Assembly (NCBI GenBank): GCA_934418055.1 | Contig: CAKRWX010000143.1 | Span: forward strand, 1-6,520 | Direction of reading: 5' to 3' | Length of the DNA: 6,520 bases | From: an uncultured Lachnospiraceae bacterium | Lineage (GTDB): Bacteria; Bacillota; Clostridia; Lachnospirales; Lachnospiraceae | Part shown: positions 5,396-6,520 of the stretch, piece after piece | How the letters are laid out: each line of letters starts with the position of its first letter | Position numbering within the stretch: position 1 is the first letter of the stretch | Translations under genes and position numbers: made by a program | The notes under the pieces: model-generated | What the model saw: only the letters and a program-made list of their open reading frames with translations | Database searches by the model: none | Told to the model about the DNA's origin: nothing

Positions 5396-5420
5396 ACTTC
5401 GGGACATTTTGTCCAAAAGT
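5396..5420. repeat. 25-bp dyad repeat, copy 3
   Basis: It matches copy 1 at 22 of 25 positions, including the outer ACTTC and AAAGT, with the central AAATT of copy 1 replaced by TTTTT-like sequence and one arm base changed. The symmetry is therefore weaker (GGACA/TGTCC plus outer ACTT/AAGT). It marks the left edge of the oriT-like cluster. Confidence 0.65.
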
Positions 5421-5433
5421 TAAGGAACGGCGC

Positions 5434-5590
5434 GTCTGCACCGGGCCGCAGACAACCGGGTTTGGGGAGGCTCCCCAACAAGCATTTGGCAAGCAATTTT
5501 GTCGCCCGACGGCGCAAAATTTTTGAGTGTGTTCACACTCGAATTGCTTGCCCAAAACGCAAGTGTGGCTACACTTGCCCTGCTTGCCGT
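5434..5590. other. Candidate origin of transfer (oriT) with nested hairpins
   Basis: Six inverted repeats lie within about 150 bp: GTCTGC/GCAGAC (5434-5439 with 5448-5453); TTGGGGAG/CTCCCCAA (5462-5469 with 5471-5478); an 11-bp pair GGCAAGCAATT/AATTGCTTGCC (5488-5498 with 5542-5552), which encloses AATTTTG with CGCC pairing to GGCG with CAAAATT (5495-5521) and GAGTGTG/CACACTC (5525-5531 with 5534-5540); and GCAAGTGT/ACACTTGC (5559-5566 with 5571-5578). Just 3' of the last hairpin, GCCCTGCTTGCC resembles the CCTG-C nick region of MobP/IncP-type origins, and GCTTGCC is repeated directly (5546-5552, 5582-5588). Hairpin then nick site is the usual layout. No relaxase gene is in the window, so this is a strong candidate, not proof. 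Confidence 0.55.
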
Positions 5591-5742
5591 TAGTGAAATC
5601 CCCATCCGCAGCCTTGCCTGTTGAATGGAAAGAAACTACAATATATGTAGTCCAAGAAGCTGATAGCTAAAAATTCTGAAATACTTTAAGTGTTTTTACG
5701 AATTTCACCGTACTATATATGACCGGTTAATTCACATGGCAA

Positions 5743-5757
5743 GAGGTGAACTTTTTG
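5743..5757 (+). promoter_or_regulatory. Ribosome binding site that fixes the sigma factor start at TTG
   Basis: AGAGGTGA (5742-5749) matches the anti-Shine-Dalgarno sequence and overlaps the GTG at 5746, which therefore cannot be its own start. The in-frame TTG at 5755-5757 lies about 8 nt after the GAGG core, which is ideal. Confidence 0.65.
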
Positions 5758-6291
5758 AATGACGAGAGAACGATAACCGCAATCAAGAACCGAAACGAAG
5801 CCGCAATCGACGAAGTGATTACAAAGTACTCTAAGCTGCTGTGGTCGGTTGCAGGCGCGGTTTTGAACAACATGGGATCAACTCAAGATGTCGAGGAGTG
5901 TGTTGCCGATACATTCATTTACTTATGGGAACATCCTGACAAATACGACCCCCAACGAGGAAAGTTAAAAACATGGCTTTCCATTGTTGCCAGAACACAA
6001 GCAGTAAACAGATGTCGGGAAATTTCAAAACGGAATACGATTTCGCTTGAGAATACCGATTTCATAGACCAGCTTGGTGTTGTCGATAACATCCTTGAAA
6101 CCGAAACCCGAAAATCCCTGATTGCAGCAGTAAATGCCTTGGGTGAGCCAGATCGGGAAATCTTGATCCGCCGCTATTACTATGATCAAAAGCCAAAGGA
6201 AATTGCGCTTGCACTGGATATGAGTGTTAAGCAGGTTGATAACCGCCTGTATCAAACAAAATTGAAACTGCGCGAGTCACTTTCAAACTAA
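5755..6291 (+). CDS. RNA polymerase sigma factor, sigma-70 family, ECF-like
   Basis: Alternative sigma factor that would direct RNA polymerase to a small regulon, in the cytoplasm. From the TTG start the product is 178 aa, the normal ECF size. Sigma region 2 covers about residues 14-90: DVEECVADTFIYLWEHPDKYDP (45-66) for core and -10 contact, then GKLKTWLSIVARTQAVNRCRE (69-89). Region 4 covers about 127-176, with a helix-turn-helix in PKEIALALDMSVKQVDNRLYQTK (147-169) for -35 recognition. No extra C-terminal domain is present, so it is a two-domain ECF type. The next gene starts 14 bp downstream and looks like its membrane-bound regulator, forming a standard sigma/anti-sigma operon. The annotated frame can begin at GTG 5746, but the ribosome binding site overlaps that codon, so TTG 5755 is preferred. 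Confidence 0.93.
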   Translation: MNDERTITAIKNRNEAAIDEVITKYSKLLWSVAGAVLNNMGSTQDVEECVADTFIYLWEHPDKYDPQRGKLKTWLSIVARTQAVNRCREISKRNTISLENTDFIDQLGVVDNILETETRKSLIAAVNALGEPDREILIRRYYYDQKPKEIALALDMSVKQVDNRLYQTKLKLRESLSN

Positions 6292-6305
6292 ACAAGGAGG
6301 CCAAT

Positions 6306-6520
6306 ATGGATTCTTTCAATAAAACGAATTTGCAGAACATAAAAGATATTTTCGAAGAAAGGACAGGCGTTGCTCTGGAAACACGGCGCCGCCGTCAGCC
6401 CATCAGAGCGGCTATGCTTGTAGCTGTTGTATTGGTATGCAGTCTCACTATGACTGCTTTTGCGGTAAGCCTGTTCTCCTCCTTGTCCGGGGACGAATTG
6501 AGCCTTGGGGCCACATATGA
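6306..6520 (+). CDS. Probable membrane-anchored anti-sigma factor (3' truncated by the window)
   Basis: Starts at ATG 6306 after AAGGAGG (6294-6300, 5-nt spacing), 14 bp behind the sigma gene; 71 codons are visible and the frame is still open at the window edge. The N-terminal cytoplasmic part (1-33) contains NLQNIKDIFEERTGV (8-22) and ends in RRRR (27-30). One transmembrane helix follows (about 34-56, IRAAMLVAVVLVCSLTMTAF). The sequence after it, SSLSGDELSLGATY, begins an extracytoplasmic domain. Basic residues just before the helix support an inside N-terminus. I recall the pattern 'LF followed by GDELxLGATY' from Firmicutes proteins encoded next to ECF sigma factors, often annotated as DUF4179-like or anti-sigma. 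It presumably holds the sigma factor inactive until a surface signal arrives. No zinc-finger (HxxxCxxC) anti-sigma motif is visible in the part present. Confidence 0.75.
   Translation, partial: MDSFNKTNLQNIKDIFEERTGVALETRRRRQPIRAAMLVAVVLVCSLTMTAFAVSLFSSLSGDELSLGATY

Larger units (their letters stand above)
5235..5754. other. Non-coding region packed with inverted repeats
   Basis: This 520-bp stretch has no gene I accept. In order it contains a weak GAGAGGG before an ATG at 5306, which opens a frame that I reject; a 6-bp hairpin GAACAG/CTGTTC (5366-5371 with 5378-5383); dyad copy 3; the oriT-like cluster; and a 6-bp hairpin ACTACA/TGTAGT (5635-5640 with 5646-5651). The AT-rich stretch 5690-5725 before the sigma gene (TTTTTACG, then TACTATATATG) probably carries its promoter, but no well-spaced -35/-10 pair could be fixed. 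Confidence 0.6.

Noticed and set aside
2092..5420. CRISPR array from the repeated 25-bp dyads
   Set aside because: Only three copies, thousands and hundreds of bases apart, with genes between them and no regular spacers.
5306..5593. Open frame of 95 codons with a GAGAGGG before its ATG
   Set aside because: It runs straight through the dyad and the whole oriT-like cluster of inverted repeats; the product has no family-like pattern and a second frame (5314-5526) is open over the same DNA, typical of non-coding repeats.

Overview
The window looks like part of an integrative conjugative or mobilizable element (ICE/IME) from a low-to-mid GC, probably gut-dwelling Clostridia bacterium (Lachnospiraceae/Oscillospiraceae type). 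The reasons are a Tn4451/TnpX-type large serine recombinase with a C-terminal DUF4368-like region, strong AGGAGG-type ribosome binding sites, small element-specific ORFs, an oriT-like cluster of dyads, and a sigma/anti-sigma pair of a kind common in Firmicutes. The species cannot be named from this sequence alone.

Layout. (1) 1-1880: a terminator-like hairpin (21-56), then the recombinase gene (78-1880, +). Its first ~35 residues resemble the small TnpW protein and are read in frame into the recombinase. (2) 1881-2143: a non-coding tail-to-tail junction with terminators facing both ways and the first copy of a 25-bp dyad (2092-2116). (3) 2144-4657: an AT-rich, minus-strand, three-gene operon. 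In transcription order it encodes a nucleoid-associated protein of the NA37/NdpA family, an unrecognised 311-aa soluble protein, and a four-helix membrane protein. A candidate promoter with an overlapping dyad lies at 4735-4779. (4) 4799-5066: the second dyad copy, then a very long imperfect stem-loop (4849-4993) just upstream of a small gene. (5) 5067-5234: a 55-aa four-cysteine protein. (6) 5235-5754: non-coding, packed with inverted repeats. It holds the third dyad copy and a candidate oriT (about 5434-5590). (7) 5755-6520: an ECF-like sigma factor and, 14 bp downstream, the start of its probable membrane-anchored anti-sigma partner, which runs off the window.

How it fits together. The recombinase probably excises and integrates the element, and the dyad-rich region probably serves DNA processing for transfer. 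The sigma/anti-sigma pair probably senses an envelope or environmental signal. The three-gene operon is best read as cargo: it is AT-rich, is insulated by terminators, and is bracketed by near-identical dyads. DNA-binding protein plus unknown soluble protein plus small membrane protein is an architecture that invites a test for phage defence. It recalls Kiwa in general layout only. That function is inference; no homology to a named defence system was established here.
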